From Peribacillus frigoritolerans (GTDB lineage: Bacteria; Bacillota; Bacilli; Bacillales; DSM-1321): a stretch of 45,625 bases of DNA. The notes under the pieces were generated by a model, which saw only the letters and a list, made by a program, of their open reading frames with translations, ran no database searches and was not told where the DNA came from. The stretch is taken from positions 1 to 45,625 of the forward strand of contig NZ_JAUUTW010000038.1 in NCBI RefSeq assembly GCF_030676415.1, given 5' to 3'. Within the stretch, counting starts at the first letter, position 1. The number at the start of each line of letters is the position of its first letter. Of the stretch, positions 7,027 to 17,123 are shown one piece after another. The position numbers were made by a program, and so were the translations under genes.

Positions 7027-8259
7027 TTATAGGCCTCCCCATAACACAAGAGCTTTTTTTAGTGTTTCTTCCTCAGCCGCCGCTTCAGAAAGGTCCCTTC
7101 CTGCTAGAACGGCTTCCACAGCAGAACGGAAAGCCTTGGCCCCTCCCTCTGCTCCGTCAGGGTGCCCGTGAATTCCACCTCCGGCATTAATCACACTATC
7201 GAGCCCAAAATCCTTGATTAGGTCCGGAACCATGCCCGGATGAATACCTGCAGAAGGAACAGGGAAGGCTTTTTCCCATGAAAGTTCATCTTTTGTCAGA
7301 GCTTCAGCAATCGCCAAGGTCTCCTTTTTTTCAAGTGCGACATTTCCATAAGGGGATGGGAACAATGATAAATCCGCACCTGATAACCTTACTAATTTAC
7401 CAAGCAATAATGGATAGCCGATCCCATAAAATGATGAAGACGCCAATGCCCCGCTATAAGCGGGGTGCGCCATGATCGGCAGCTTGATGCGATCATGTTC
7501 ACTCAAGGCCTGCAATACATCCAAACCATATGTATGAACGTTGAACAATAAAGCATCTGCCCCTGCTTCAGCCGCCTGCTCTGCCTTATCCAATAATTCA
7601 AATGTTTTCCCTGATAGATTGACAGCATATAAAGTTCGGTGGCCAGTGGTTTCATAGACTTCATTCAATATTCTTTTACCCGTTTTTATTCTATCGAAGA
7701 ATGGAGTCAGTTCCTGGTCGAAGAGGATCTCATCATCTTTAACCAGGTCGACACCTCCTAAAGCTTGTTGCCTCAGTTGCTCATTATGGAATGTCAGGTC
7801 TCTTCCTAATACACCTTTAAAGATGCTCATCACCAGGGGCCGGTTAAATACGCCAACCTTTTCCCTTATGCCTCCAATGCCAAATTGCGGCCCGGGAAAA
7901 GCTTTTTGAATATCACCGACAAAATCCAAGTCGATAAGTTTTATTTCTCCGTCCAATGAAAGTTTGCCGAAGACCGTCGTAAGGATTGCAGGTAAATCAT
8001 TGGAGAAATTCCCTGCCGGATAGGCAATTTTAATAAGCGAACGGTATACTTTACGATTAAAGTAGCTGTTTGCCCTCTCTTCTTCAGATAGTGGTGTCAC
8101 CGATACGACGCGTCCCTTATGTTTTTCCAGTTGTTTCTGAACCAAATGTGGCAGGTCCGTCCATGTCCCGACAGTCAAACCTAAGGCAATGCTCTCTGCT
8201 TTTTTCTCATGATTTCCATTAAAGTCATGAATTAAATAAGTAGCGACTATCTCGCTCAT
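7027..8259 (-). CDS. mtnW: 2,3-diketo-5-methylthiopentyl-1-phosphate enolase (RuBisCO-like)
   Basis: A 410-residue type IV RuBisCO-like protein. I start it at ATG 8259 (MSEIVATYL) because AGGAGTG lies just upstream and the family begins there; an in-frame upstream extension to 8319 would run into riboswitch expression platform. [15 protein letters not shown] corresponds to the RuBisCO active-site lysine/aspartate/glutamate segment, and the C-terminal [11 protein letters not shown] to the phosphate-binding loop. It enolises diketo-methylthiopentyl phosphate and has no carboxylase role. It is the first gene of mtnWXBD, directly behind the SAM-I riboswitch. Confidence 0.95.
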   Translation of the reverse strand: MSEIVATYLIHDFNGNHEKKAESIALGLTVGTWTDLPHLVQKQLEKHKGRVVSVTPLSEEERANSYFNRKVYRSLIKIAYPAGNFSNDLPAILTTVFGKLSLDGEIKLIDLDFVGDIQKAFPGPQFGIGGIREKVGVFNRPLVMSIFKGVLGRDLTFHNEQLRQQALGGVDLVKDDEILFDQELTPFFDRIKTGKRILNEVYETTGHRTLYAVNLSGKTFELLDKAEQAAEAGADALLFNVHTYGLDVLQALSEHDRIKLPIMAHPAYSGALASSSFYGIGYPLLLGKLVRLSGADLSLFPSPYGNVALEKKETLAIAEALTKDELSWEKAFPVPSAGIHPGMVPDLIKDFGLDSVINAGGGIHGHPDGAEGGAKAFRSAVEAVLAGRDLSEAAAEEETLKKALVLWGGL

Positions 8260-8326
8260 CTGATCACTCCTATAACACGTTAGTAAACTCTCGATGTCAT
8301 TAACCTGAAATGGTCTCAAAATGGCA

Positions 8327-8508
8327 AAAGCCCCTTCATAAAGAAGAGGCTTTAAAAAGCCATCTTCTTATCTCCCAGCCATTGGCTGCAAGAATTAGCA
8401 CCGTGCCTTGTGGATTTCAAGAAAATCCGGCGAAGAATTCCGCCCCATTTTACAATGGAATTACGGTCGGTTGCTGGGCTTCATAGGGCTAGTCCCTCCA
8501 CCTGCTCA
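8327..8508 (-). promoter_or_regulatory. SAM-I (S-box) riboswitch of mtnWXBD
   Basis: The minus strand has the S-box core: GAGGGACTAGCCCTATGAAG, CCCAGCAACC, a variable P3 arm, GCACGGTGCTAATTC and closing P1 strand GGGAGATAAGAAGA. It is followed by a GCCTCTTC/GAAGGGGC terminator with T-run (8327-8353). High SAM should favour the terminator and switch the operon off. Confidence 0.95.
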
Positions 8509-8571
8509 AAATAAGAAAACGCTGATATATAAATTTGCTCCAAGTATCGAAAGATTAAGAATTTATTTTGT

Positions 8572-8600
8572 ATTCTGACAGGTAATCCCTACTTTGTCAA
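8572..8600 (-). promoter_or_regulatory. Likely sigma-A promoter of the mtnW operon
   Basis: Minus strand TTGACA (8595-8600) and CAGAAT (8572-8577) are separated by 17 bases. Transcription would begin about 60 bases before the aptamer. Confidence 0.55.
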
Positions 8601-8647
8601 TAAGTTTTAACTATTTAAGAGTGAATTAATCGGATATATCATTTTGG

Positions 8648-9820
8648 TTAAAATAATTTTAATCTACTTATCCGTTCCACAGCCTCTTTCAGCCGTTCTT
8701 CCGAAGTCAGAAGCCCTACCCTGACGTATCCTTCGCCAAATTCACCAAATCCATTCCCTGCGGCAACAGCAACGTGGGCATGCGTTAATAAATAGTCTGC
8801 AAAACGCTCGGACGTAAAACCTTTAGGAACCTTGAGCCAGGCAAAAAATGATGCCGCAGGAGCTTTGACATCCCAGCCGATTGCCCTCAATCCCTCAATG
8901 AAAACCTTCCTTCGCCCCTCGTACATCTGCACTAACTGCTCTACACAGCTCTGCGAGTCAAGCAAAGCGCTTGCCGCAGCTTCTTGTATCGCCGGGAAGA
9001 GACTCACATAAAGATGGTCTTGTAATAGTTCAAGAGCTTCTATGACACTCTTATTCCCCACTGCGAAGCCGACTCTCCACCCTGCCATATTGTATGTTTT
9101 CGATAGTGTGTATATTTCTATTCCTATGTCCTTCGCTCCCTCTGACTGGAGAAAGCTTATCGGTTTTTTTCCGTCGAATCCTATCGCCCCATAAGCGAAG
9201 TCGTGGACCACACAAATTGAATGCTCTTTTGCAAAAGAGACGGTCTCATCAAAGAAACTTTCAGTTGCAGAAGCACCTGTGGGATTGTTCGGATAGTTCA
9301 AGAACATCATTTTGGCTTTATCAAGTACTTCTTTATGTATGTCACTGTATTTTGGAAGGAAATCATTTTCTTCTGTCAAGGGCATGAATTCGGTTTTTGC
9401 CTGGGCTAAAACAACACCGGAAAGATAATCCGGATAGCCGGGATCCGGAACAAGGATCGTATCACCCGGATTCAATAAACACTGCGGCAGTTCGACAAGA
9501 CCTGCCTTCCCCCCGAAGAGAATTGCCACTTCACTATTCGGATCCAGCTTGACACCGTATTCACGTTCATAAAAGACGGCAGCAGCATCTTTTAAATATT
9601 GATGCCCCCGGAATGGCGAATATTTATGATTAATCGTTTTTTCAGCGGCAGACTGCAAACTTTTCACGATATGTTCTGGCGTCGGCTGATCAGGGTTTCC
9701 CTGGCCTAAATTAATCACATCATGTCCTTGCGCCGTGATCGCATTGACTTTTGCGACCAGTGAAGCAAAAAACTGCTTGGGCAGGTCCTGTAGCTGTCCG
9801 GATTTTTCGAATTGCACCAT
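8648..9820 (-). CDS. mtnE: Methionine-salvage glutamine aminotransferase
   Basis: A 390-residue fold-type I PLP aminotransferase. It transaminates 4-methylthio-2-oxobutyrate to methionine, the last step of the pathway, preferably using glutamine. The PLP lysine is in TLSKTYNMAGWRVG, with YPNNPTGA and DPGYPDY cofactor/substrate segments. ATG 9820 has GAAGGTG upstream. It is divergent from mtnU with 99 bases between and lies upstream of, but separate from, the mtnW riboswitch; no terminator is clear between mtnE and that leader. It has no riboswitch of its own. Confidence 0.9.
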   Translation of the reverse strand: MVQFEKSGQLQDLPKQFFASLVAKVNAITAQGHDVINLGQGNPDQPTPEHIVKSLQSAAEKTINHKYSPFRGHQYLKDAAAVFYEREYGVKLDPNSEVAILFGGKAGLVELPQCLLNPGDTILVPDPGYPDYLSGVVLAQAKTEFMPLTEENDFLPKYSDIHKEVLDKAKMMFLNYPNNPTGASATESFFDETVSFAKEHSICVVHDFAYGAIGFDGKKPISFLQSEGAKDIGIEIYTLSKTYNMAGWRVGFAVGNKSVIEALELLQDHLYVSLFPAIQEAAASALLDSQSCVEQLVQMYEGRRKVFIEGLRAIGWDVKAPAASFFAWLKVPKGFTSERFADYLLTHAHVAVAAGNGFGEFGEGYVRVGLLTSEERLKEAVERISRLKLF

Positions 9821-9919
9821 TTATACACCTTCTCTGAAATTTCTTGAAATTCTAGTCACAAATGATATATGTTAATCATAGTCTTGTAAAGCATTTTTTA
9901 CATGTGGGGGTTTTAAACG

Positions 9920-10702
9920 ATGAAGTGGAAAATAGCTTGTATTCAAATGGATATAGCCTTCGGGCAACCAGATATCAATTTTCAGGTTGCAGAACGATGG
10001 ATGGAAAAAGCAGCACGGTCAAAACCCGATATCGTCATTTTACCAGAGCTTTGGACAACCGGATACGACTTAAGCAGGTTAAATGAGATTGCTGATCAAG
10101 AGGCGGAAAAAACGATTGAATTTCTTAAAACACAGGCAAGGAAACACGAGATTCACATCGTAGGCGGTTCCATTGCGAAAAAAACGAGCAAGGGAATCTA
10201 TAACACCATGATCATCATCGATAAACTTGGAAATCTCATAAAAGAATATGATAAGCTTCACTTATTTCAGTTAATGGATGAACATCATTTCCTGAAGCCA
10301 GGAGAAAAGGATGGTTTATTTACCCTTGATGAAAAAATATGTGCTGGTTTCATTTGTTATGACATCCGTTTCCCTGAATGGCAGCGAGCCCATACCGTTC
10401 GAGGCGCCGAAGTTCTATTCGTAACGGCTGAATGGCCAAAGCCGAGACTCGATCACTGGAGAGCCTTATTGATTAGCCGTGCCATCGAGAACCAAGCCTA
10501 TGTTGTAGCAGTTAATCTCTCAGGTTCGGATGTCAATAATATATTTGCCGGTCATTCTTTGATAATTGATCCATGGGGGAATATCATAAGTGAAGCCGGA
10601 GAAGGAAACGAACTCCTGACAGGCACCTTGGACTTCAATAAAGTTACGGAAGCACGTAACAAAATACCTGTATTCGAAGATCGCCGTCCTGATTTTTATT
10701 AA
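9920..10702 (+). CDS. mtnU: Omega-amidase-type nitrilase MtnU
   Basis: A 260-residue carbon-nitrogen hydrolase with the Glu-Lys-Cys triad in LPELWTTGYDL (Glu about 42), EYDKLHLF and GFICYDIRFPEW. It likely hydrolyses 2-oxoglutaramate, the product left when MtnE uses glutamine, which pulls the transamination forward. In B. subtilis the same gene (ykrU) lies in the mtn cluster. It starts at ATG 9920 behind GTGGGGG. It is transcribed divergently from mtnE and precedes the mtnK leader. Confidence 0.9.
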   Translation: MKWKIACIQMDIAFGQPDINFQVAERWMEKAARSKPDIVILPELWTTGYDLSRLNEIADQEAEKTIEFLKTQARKHEIHIVGGSIAKKTSKGIYNTMIIIDKLGNLIKEYDKLHLFQLMDEHHFLKPGEKDGLFTLDEKICAGFICYDIRFPEWQRAHTVRGAEVLFVTAEWPKPRLDHWRALLISRAIENQAYVVAVNLSGSDVNNIFAGHSLIIDPWGNIISEAGEGNELLTGTLDFNKVTEARNKIPVFEDRRPDFY

Positions 10703-10710
10703 TTTACCCA

Positions 10711-10740
10711 TTGACAAACTATTTAAAAAGTTGTTATTAT
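10711..10740 (+). promoter_or_regulatory. Sigma-A promoter of mtnKA
   Basis: TTGACA (10711-10716) and TATTAT (10735-10740) are separated by 18 bases, placed just ahead of the S-box leader and right after the mtnU stop. Confidence 0.7.
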
Positions 10741-10772
10741 TTTCCCGAAGATTAAAATTTCAGAAAACATTT

Positions 10773-10976
10773 ACTCTTATCAAGAGCAGGCTGAGGGATA
10801 AAGGCCCTATGAAGCCCAGCAACCGACTGTAATACCATTGTGAAATGGGGCGGATTCACCGCCGGATTATAAAATCCACAGAGCACGGTGCTAATTCCAC
10901 CAGAATTCATTTTCTGGAAGATAAGAGGTCCGAAGCCAAAACTTCTGCCTCTTTCTATATGAAAGAGGCTTTTTTA
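10773..10976 (+). promoter_or_regulatory. SAM-I (S-box) riboswitch of mtnKA
   Basis: P1 CTCTTATC pairs with GATAAGAG; the core has GCTGAGGGATAAAGGCCC, ATGAAGCCCAGCAACC and GCACGGTGCTAATTCC. A terminator GCCTCTTTC/GAAAGAGGC with six T follows at 10947-10976. It is the mirror control of the mtnW unit, so both halves of the pathway are shut when SAM is plentiful. Confidence 0.95.
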
Positions 10977-11005
10977 TTCTTATTTTGAATCTGGAGGGGA
11001 AAAGA

Positions 11006-12208
11006 ATGACTCAAAACCATTCAAATTTTAAGAGATTGACAAACGAAACAGCTATAACCCTTGCAAAAAAACTTGGGTTGGTCAATGCGGATGCAAGTTT
11101 AACATGTAAAGAAATCGGCGATGGAAACTTAAATTATGTTTTTCATATTACAGACACAGTCACAAACAAAGGAATAATAATCAAACAAGCGGTCCCTTAT
11201 GCCAAGGTACTTGGTGAAAGCTGGCCGCTGACATTGAAAAGGGCGGCCATTGAAGCGAATGCGCTGATTCATTTCAGAAGTTATTGCCCCGAATTCGTAC
11301 CGCAAGTCTATTATTCGGATGAACAGCTTGCCATCACAGTCATGGAGGATTTATCGCACTTGAAAATCGTTAGAACAGGATTGATCGATGGAGATTCATA
11401 TCCATTGCTTTCACAGCATATTGGTGAGTATGTTGCAAAGACGGCATTTTTTACATCCGATTATCATTTAGAACCCTCTGCGAAAAAAGAAGTCGCCCGA
11501 CATTTCACGAATCCCGAACTCTGCAAAATCACTGAGGTCTTTATTTTCACGGATCCATTTTTTGAGGAACTCCCGGGAGATTTCGAGGTGGAATTGACTG
11601 ATGCCGCCAAAAATATATGGAATGATCAAGAAGTGATACTTGAGGTCGCTAAGCTGAAACAAAGCTTTGAAACCGAGCAGGAAGCCTTGCTTCATGGAGA
11701 TTTACATACTGGAAGTATATTTGCTAGTGAAACTGAAACAAAGGTTATTGATCCGGAATTCGCTTTTTATGGGCCCGTTGGTTTTGACCTTGGTCAATAC
11801 ACCGCCAACCTTCTCTTTCAGGCTGTCACACGTAATGGCGCTGGAAAGGAAGAGATTTTCACACTCCTACATGAATTTTGGAATGCCTTTGAAGAAACTT
11901 ATACCGAATTATGGGAAGGCCAAAATAAAAGCCCATTCCGCCATGTGAAAGGTTATCTGCCTTATTTACTGACAAAATTCAAAAAAGATGCATTCGGTTT
12001 TGCCGGCTGTGAACTGATTCGGCGAACCATTGGCCTTTCCCATGTTGCCGATTTAAACGTCATTGAAGATAAAGAAACAAGGATCGCTGCCAAAACGGCA
12101 ACATTGGAAATTGGTGCTTTTTTAATTAAAAAACGGGAAGAATTGGATGTTCCAGCTGTCATTGAAGCGTTGAAGCAACGTACACTGCCATCTTATTCAA
12201 CCATTTAA
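11006..12208 (+). CDS. mtnK: S-methyl-5-thioribose kinase
   Basis: A 400-residue kinase of the APH-like fold that phosphorylates methylthioribose, committing it to salvage. Visible motifs are the Brenner-type [11 protein letters not shown] loop and the metal-binding [11 protein letters not shown]. The chosen start is ATG 11006, which has GGAGGGG upstream; the TTG at 10985 lies before that site. It is the first gene of mtnKA, 29 bases after the riboswitch terminator T-run, and 14 bases before mtnA. Confidence 0.95.
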   Translation: MTQNHSNFKRLTNETAITLAKKLGLVNADASLTCKEIGDGNLNYVFHITDTVTNKGIIIKQAVPYAKVLGESWPLTLKRAAIEANALIHFRSYCPEFVPQVYYSDEQLAITVMEDLSHLKIVRTGLIDGDSYPLLSQHIGEYVAKTAFFTSDYHLEPSAKKEVARHFTNPELCKITEVFIFTDPFFEELPGDFEVELTDAAKNIWNDQEVILEVAKLKQSFETEQEALLHGDLHTGSIFASETETKVIDPEFAFYGPVGFDLGQYTANLLFQAVTRNGAGKEEIFTLLHEFWNAFEETYTELWEGQNKSPFRHVKGYLPYLLTKFKKDAFGFAGCELIRRTIGLSHVADLNVIEDKETRIAAKTATLEIGAFLIKKREELDVPAVIEALKQRTLPSYSTI

Positions 12209-12222
12209 AAGGAGACCTGCAC

Positions 12223-13269
12223 ATGACCTCACTAGCACCCTTACCATATTCGGTACAATGGGATGATACCCATATTACATTATTAAATCAACAAGCCCTT
12301 CCTTCCATAACTGAATTTATTGAACTTCATTCTGTTGATGATGTATATGACAGCATTTTGACATTAAAAGTTCGCGGTGCCCCAGCAATTGGACTGACGG
12401 CAGCATTTGGTGTTGCACTTGGTGCCAAACAGGAAACAACCGCTGAATTAGGGGAATTCAGGAAAAATGTAACGAGGCATATTGAAAAACTCGCCTCTTC
12501 ACGGCCAACTGCAGTCAACCTTTTTTGGGCGTTAAGGAGGATGGAGAACACCTTGCAGGCTGCGCAAAGCATTTCAACTGCCAAGGAAGCACTTGTATCG
12601 GAGGCTAAAGCCATCTTTGCTGAAGATGAAGAAATGTGCAGGAAAATCGGGGAACATGGTTTATCCTTATTCACTAGAGGAGATTCCATTCTAACGCATT
12701 GCAATGCTGGGGGGATTGCCACAGCTCGGTATGGCACAGCCTTGGCTCCCTTCCACCTGGCTAAAGAAAGGGACTTTCCGCTAAAAGTGTACGCATGTGA
12801 AACCAGGCCTGTCCTGCAAGGCGCGCGTTTGACTGCTTGGGAATTAATGCAAGCGGGGGTTGATGTCACCTTAATTTCTGATAATATGGCTGCCCATACG
12901 ATTCACCAGAAACGAATAAATGGAATTATCGTCGGGGCCGACAGGATTGCGGCTAATGGAGATACAGCCAATAAAATCGGGACATTGGGATTGGCCGTAT
13001 TAGCCAAGCACTTTGGTATCCCATTTTATGTGGCCGCACCATCAAGCACATTCGACCTTTCTATCGAATCCGGCACGTCTATCCCGATCGAAGAACGGAA
13101 TGAAGCGGAAATCACCTTCATTCAAGGTATAAGGATCGCTCCGGAAAACGTGAAGACTTTCAATCCAGCCTTTGACGTTACACCGAATCATTTAATTACA
13201 TGCATCATTACCGAAAACGGCATCATAACACCAGATTACATCAAAAACATTCCGCATTTTGTTAAATGA
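12223..13269 (+). CDS. mtnA: Methylthioribose-1-phosphate isomerase
   Basis: A 348-residue eIF2B-like isomerase converting 5-methylthioribose-1-phosphate to the ribulose form used by MtnB. The catalytic Cys lies in [12 protein letters not shown] and the catalytic Asp in [19 protein letters not shown]; the N-terminal VRGAPAIG motif binds phosphate. Length is typical. It is co-transcribed with mtnK and ends before the terminator at 13292-13328. Confidence 0.96.
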   Translation: MTSLAPLPYSVQWDDTHITLLNQQALPSITEFIELHSVDDVYDSILTLKVRGAPAIGLTAAFGVALGAKQETTAELGEFRKNVTRHIEKLASSRPTAVNLFWALRRMENTLQAAQSISTAKEALVSEAKAIFAEDEEMCRKIGEHGLSLFTRGDSILTHCNAGGIATARYGTALAPFHLAKERDFPLKVYACETRPVLQGARLTAWELMQAGVDVTLISDNMAAHTIHQKRINGIIVGADRIAANGDTANKIGTLGLAVLAKHFGIPFYVAAPSSTFDLSIESGTSIPIEERNEAEITFIQGIRIAPENVKTFNPAFDVTPNHLITCIITENGIITPDYIKNIPHFVK

Positions 13270-13291
13270 TTCAGGTTCCTTTATTGGTGAT

Positions 13292-13328
13292 AAAAAACGA
13301 GAAGGATTTCGTATCCCTCTCGTTTTTT
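13292..13328 (+). terminator. Terminator after mtnA
   Basis: AAAAAACGAGA pairs with TCTCGTTTTTT around a GGATTTCGTATCC inner hairpin. It could act in both directions. Confidence 0.85.
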
Positions 13329-13450
13329 AAAGATGATCGAATATGATTATTCTTGCGAGGTCTATAATACAATAATTCATTTGAATTCGAACATATTCAC
13401 TTAATATAAGGATGTTTTTCGATAATAAAAGAGAATTGGAAATCCTATTA

Positions 13451-14338
13451 TTATTTTGAAAAGAACTCCTGAAGTGCCTTTTTATTTTTAGTGTAGTCCA
13501 TTTCCAAAACGGCCCCGGACTGGGGAGATATTTCATCATTAAAGCTTCCTTCCACTGGAACCCTTAAGGTTTCGACGGTGTCCGGTGTATGGAAGACGGC
13601 TTTTGGACCCATTTCCATGATTGTTTTCAGTCCAATATCTGTATCCAAGTACGAGAGTCCTTGTTCGATGATACTAGGAAGGGCTGCCATCCCTTCGAAG
13701 GATGAGATTTGATTTATAAACGCTGTTTTTAATTGAACCATCACTTCTTGTTGACGCTCTACCCTTCCAAAATCACTTTCATCGTCATGTCTAAAACGGA
13801 CATACTTCAATAGCTCCTCACCATGTAAAACATTTTTACCGACGCTTGCCTGAATGCTCATATCATCAATGATTTCCTGATCCACATTCACCGCTACCCC
13901 CTCAGGGGCAAGTAAATCGACCATCTTCACAAATCCCTGGAAGTCGATTACCGCTACATGATCGACCTTGATATCGAAGTTTTCCTGTATGGTTTTCTTG
14001 AGCAATTCCCTTCCACCATAATAATAAGCTGCATTTATTTTGTTATATGCTGATTTATTCCCGGGGATTTTCACATAACTATCACGCATTATGGAAGCCA
14101 GCTTCAGTTTCTCCTGCTCAGGAAAGTATTTTGCCAGGATAATCGCATCTGATCGAGATTTTTGCTCTCCCCTTGCATCAACACCAATTAACAGAAATGT
14201 TTTCACACTTTCCTGGTTCTCTTCTTTGGTTAGTTTTTTTTCGGTTCCTGCATTTCCATTTTGTTTGGGTAAAGGGGCATAGGTACAGCCTGCCAGAATC
14301 AAGATCAATAGATATATGAACAATACCTTTTCTTTCAT
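13451..14338 (-). CDS. LytR-CpsA-Psr (LCP) family cell-envelope protein
   Basis: A 295-residue protein with a lipoprotein-type N terminus (hydrophobic residues 4-14, lipobox LAGC with Cys18) and an LCP domain from about residue 45: LLIGVDARGEQKSRSDAIIL, LASIMRDSYVKIPG, KINAAYYYGG, VDHVAVIDFQGF and YVRFRHDDESDFGRVERQQ. These contain the conserved Arg and Asp residues that bind the polyprenyl pyrophosphate substrate. LCP proteins transfer teichoic acids or other glycopolymers to peptidoglycan outside the membrane. A lipidated form is less usual than the TM-anchored one. It starts at ATG 14338 with GAGGTGAGG upstream and is separated from ctp by a terminator. Confidence 0.85.
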   Translation of the reverse strand: MKEKVLFIYLLILILAGCTYAPLPKQNGNAGTEKKLTKEENQESVKTFLLIGVDARGEQKSRSDAIILAKYFPEQEKLKLASIMRDSYVKIPGNKSAYNKINAAYYYGGRELLKKTIQENFDIKVDHVAVIDFQGFVKMVDLLAPEGVAVNVDQEIIDDMSIQASVGKNVLHGEELLKYVRFRHDDESDFGRVERQQEVMVQLKTAFINQISSFEGMAALPSIIEQGLSYLDTDIGLKTIMEMGPKAVFHTPDTVETLRVPVEGSFNDEISPQSGAVLEMDYTKNKKALQEFFSK

Positions 14339-14405
14339 TACCTCACCTCATCGGAAAATTACCCCTATTATCTGCCTAATATTGGAATACTATGCGTTAA
14401 ACGAC

Positions 14406-14442
14406 AAAAAAGCCTGCCAGCGATAATCGCTGACAGGCTTTT
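14406..14442 (-). terminator. Terminator after ctp
   Basis: AAAAGCCTGTCAGCGA/TCGCTGGCAGGCTTTT stem with one mismatch and a T-run on the minus strand. Confidence 0.9.
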
Positions 14443-14455
14443 CGGGCAAAATCAT

Positions 14456-15925
14456 TTATTTGATTTCTTTCTTTAATACTTCTACTGCCTTTTTCACTTG
14501 TGTGTCGTTTTTAAGGATTTTCTCTCGGATGACCTGCATCAATTTCACGGTAGTATCATCTTTAATGGTGCCAGTTTCTTTAATTTTTTGTTCCTTCTGG
14601 AATGCTATGACCGCATTCGTGGTTGCTTCATCAAAGAATCCATCTATCTTACCTGGATCATGGCCTGCTTCCTTCAGCATCTCTTCAGCTGCTTTCACTT
14701 CACTCGAAGAATCGGATGCTTTCAATTCCTTATCAGGCGAAATGTACGGAAGGCTGGCATAATCAGGAAGCTTCACATTAATATCCGGCTTGATCCCTTT
14801 TTTATGTATCCAATTGCCTTCTGGAGTCAACCATTTAGCTGCCGTATATTTGAAGTTAGATCCATCTTCAAAGTCTTCGGCAGTCTGAACTGTCCCTTTC
14901 CCAAATGATTTGACACCTATCAATGGAATGTCCGCGGACTCACTGACAGCCGCTGCAACGATTTCAGAAGCACTGGCACTTCCATCATCAATCAACACGA
15001 CTACCGGGATTTTCAGTTCTCCATCATTCTCCGATTTATAGACATCTTTTTTCCCGCTGCGATCCTCAACTTGAAGGACCACTTTCCCATTAGGTATGAA
15101 CAGGCTTGCCATTTCTATTGCTTGGTCAAGAAGTCCCCCTGGGTTTCCGCGCAAATCCAATACGAGACCCTTCATATCCTTCTTCGACATTTCTTCAAGC
15201 GCCGTTTTCAGCTCTTGGACTGTATGTTCGGAAAAACTGGTCACTTGAATTTTTGCAACTCCATCATCAAGCATTTCCGCATATACCGTTTCAATCGGAA
15301 TTGTGTCCCGTTTAATGGTGAGCTCAATCGGTTCCGACTCACCAGCTCTTGAGATGGATAATTCCACTTTCGTTCCCTTTTCGCCCCTGATTTTCAGGAC
15401 AGCTTCAGATGAGCTTAGCCCTTCAACGCTTTTACCGTCCACACTTAATATGATATCATTCGGCTTTACCCCTGCTTTTTCTGCTGGGGACCCTTTTATC
15501 GGTGAGACGACCATGATTTGTCCATCCTGCTCCTGAATCTCAGCACCGATTCCTTCAAAAGATGAAGAGATGCTCTCATGGAAACTCGATGCTTCCTTTT
15601 TATCCATATAAGCAGAATAGGGATCATCCAATGATTTGATCATTCCATTAATTGCGCCGTCAACCAGCTTTTCTTCATCAACCTCTTCATAATAGTCATC
15701 TTTTATCTTATCGTATGTAGAATACAGCTTTTCAAATTCCGCATACGGTGCTACTTTTTCATCTCCAAAGGTCAAGGCTATTGTAGTAATCCCTGCAGTT
15801 AGAAATATGACTAAGAAAATCCCCATAATGAACGTAAACTTCTTTATTTTAATGAATTTCCCTGCCTCTTTTGGCTGTTTTTGATTTTCTTCTTCCACTG
15901 AAGCCTCACCACTTTCATTCTTCAT
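14456..15925 (-). CDS. ctpA: C-terminal processing protease (CtpA/CtpB type, S41)
   Basis: A 489-residue S41A protease. In order it has a cytoplasmic tail, one TM anchor (about 27-52), a PDZ domain (about 115-200; SPIKGSPAEKAGVKPNDIIL), the S41 catalytic core with Ser in DDGSASASE and Lys in SFGKGTVQ, and a C-terminal peptidoglycan-binding_1 domain (about 415-475, VKAAEEMLKEAGHDPGKIDG). It acts outside the membrane on C-terminal tails; the B. subtilis paralogue CtpB cuts SpoIVFA in sporulation. The position next to deoD matches B. subtilis ctpA, so I use that symbol, but CtpA and CtpB are hard to tell apart from sequence alone. No strong ribosome site precedes ATG 15925. Confidence 0.85.
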   Translation of the reverse strand: MKNESGEASVEEENQKQPKEAGKFIKIKKFTFIMGIFLVIFLTAGITTIALTFGDEKVAPYAEFEKLYSTYDKIKDDYYEEVDEEKLVDGAINGMIKSLDDPYSAYMDKKEASSFHESISSSFEGIGAEIQEQDGQIMVVSPIKGSPAEKAGVKPNDIILSVDGKSVEGLSSSEAVLKIRGEKGTKVELSISRAGESEPIELTIKRDTIPIETVYAEMLDDGVAKIQVTSFSEHTVQELKTALEEMSKKDMKGLVLDLRGNPGGLLDQAIEMASLFIPNGKVVLQVEDRSGKKDVYKSENDGELKIPVVVLIDDGSASASEIVAAAVSESADIPLIGVKSFGKGTVQTAEDFEDGSNFKYTAAKWLTPEGNWIHKKGIKPDINVKLPDYASLPYISPDKELKASDSSSEVKAAEEMLKEAGHDPGKIDGFFDEATTNAVIAFQKEQKIKETGTIKDDTTVKLMQVIREKILKNDTQVKKAVEVLKKEIK

Positions 15926-16093
15926 GACGATATAAACGATTTCATTCCTATTTTATCAGCTTTCATGCCAATCGAAAAATAATAGTTATCAAAAATAACA
16001 ACTTATGACCATATGTATTTTTTTACCCTTCGCAAACGTTAAATCATAGAGAAAGCTCCAAAGACAACAGCTCTCCTGACATTACAAAAATAC

Positions 16094-16123
16094 GGATACC
16101 AAGGAACAAATGAGCCTGTATCC
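16094..16123 (-). terminator. Possible weak terminator after deoD
   Basis: GGATAC...GTATCC short stem followed on the minus strand by GTATTTTTG. The rest of 15926-16184 (259 bases) shows no gene. Confidence 0.4.
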
Positions 16124-16184
16124 CAACTTTCATTATACAGCTTCACTTATTCCTGGTCACCCGCCTGTCATTTACATCCAATTA

Positions 16185-16889
16185 TCAGTCTTGGATAGCT
16201 GCTTCCAATGCCACTTCAACCATTTCGTTAAAAGTTGACTGGCGCTCATCCGACGACGTTTCCTCACCGGTTAAAATGTGATCGGAAATGGTTAATACAG
16301 ATAAAGCTTGGCGGCCAAATTTAGCAGCAAGCGTGTATAGGGCTGCTGATTCCATTTCTATCGCAAGTATTTGGTATTTTGCCCATTTTTCCAATTCACT
16401 ATTATCGTTATAGAACTGATCGGCCGTAAATACATTACCGACCTTCAATTGCAAGCCCTTTGCCGTGCCGGCGTCATAAGCTTTTCTTAGTAATTCGAAA
16501 TCTGCGGTCGGGGCAAAGTCCACCCCGCCGAAAGTCATGCGGTTCATTTGGGAATCGGTGGAAGCACTCATGGCAAGGATCACATCCCTGACTTTTACAT
16601 CTTTTTGAATCGCTCCTGCAGTTCCCACACGAATCAGCTTCTGGACATTATAGCTATTCATCAATTCATTCACGTAAATCGAAATGGATGGGACACCCAT
16701 GCCTGTACCTTGTACAGAAATCCGTTTTCCTTTATATGTCCCTGTATATCCAAACATGTTACGAACTTCATTATAAAGTTTAGCATCCTCTAAAAATGTT
16801 TCAGCAATATATTTTGCACGCAACGGGTCCCCAGGAAGTAAGACCGTTTCCGCAATTTCATTTTCTTTTGCACCAATATGTACGCTCAT
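16185..16889 (-). CDS. deoD: Purine-nucleoside phosphorylase DeoD
   Basis: A 234-residue trimeric/hexameric PNP (NP-I family) that cleaves purine nucleosides with phosphate to base and ribose-1-phosphate. Motifs are [37 protein letters not shown] (phosphate site), [10 protein letters not shown] and the catalytic Asp in [13 protein letters not shown] 16889 follows a perfect AAGGAGG. A 14-bp inverted repeat lies just upstream (16906-16961) and overlaps the probable promoter, hinting at repressor control. Gene position matches B. subtilis ctpA-deoD. Confidence 0.97.
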   Translation of the reverse strand: MSVHIGAKENEIAETVLLPGDPLRAKYIAETFLEDAKLYNEVRNMFGYTGTYKGKRISVQGTGMGVPSISIYVNELMNSYNVQKLIRVGTAGAIQKDVKVRDVILAMSASTDSQMNRMTFGGVDFAPTADFELLRKAYDAGTAKGLQLKVGNVFTADQFYNDNSELEKWAKYQILAIEMESAALYTLAAKFGRQALSVLTISDHILTGEETSSDERQSTFNEMVEVALEAAIQD

Positions 16890-16905
16890 ACGACTATGTC
16901 CTCCT

Positions 16906-16961
16906 TAACTTGTGGTTGAAATGATATTCAAAAACTACTATACCATATCAACCACAAGTTA
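16906..16961 (-). promoter_or_regulatory. 14-bp inverted repeat around the deoD promoter
   Basis: TAACTTGTGGTTGA at one arm (16906-16919 read on +) is the exact inverse of 16948-16961, with 28 bases between them. A TATAGT -10-like box lies inside, and the deoD-proximal arm touches the AAGGAGG site. It may be a two-site operator or a loop-forming leader. Confidence 0.5.
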
Positions 16962-17045
16962 GGAAAATTGAACCTTATCCTAGAACTTGAAAAACTGGAA
17001 ATCACGAAAAGACTTTTGGCACCCTTCCTCTAAACCGCAAACAAA

Positions 17046-17063
17046 ACGGCGGAGGTCCGCCGT
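17046..17063 (-). terminator. Terminator after yozD
   Basis: ACGGCGGA/TCCGCCGT stem with T-rich tracts on both sides, 61 bases after the yozD stop. Confidence 0.7.
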
Positions 17064-17123
17064 CTTTCTTTTAATGGTTAATAAAATTAAGGGAAAGGAA
17101 GCTGCTAACCGTCCTATGACAGG

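Noticed and set aside
8259..8319. N-terminal 20-residue extension of mtnW
   Set aside because: It would begin in the riboswitch leader region without a ribosome site; MSEIVATYL at 8259 has AGGAGTG and matches the family start.
14406..17063. Repeated hairpins in intergenic gaps as a possible repeat family
   Set aside because: Each has its own sequence and a T-run after a stop codon; they are ordinary terminators.
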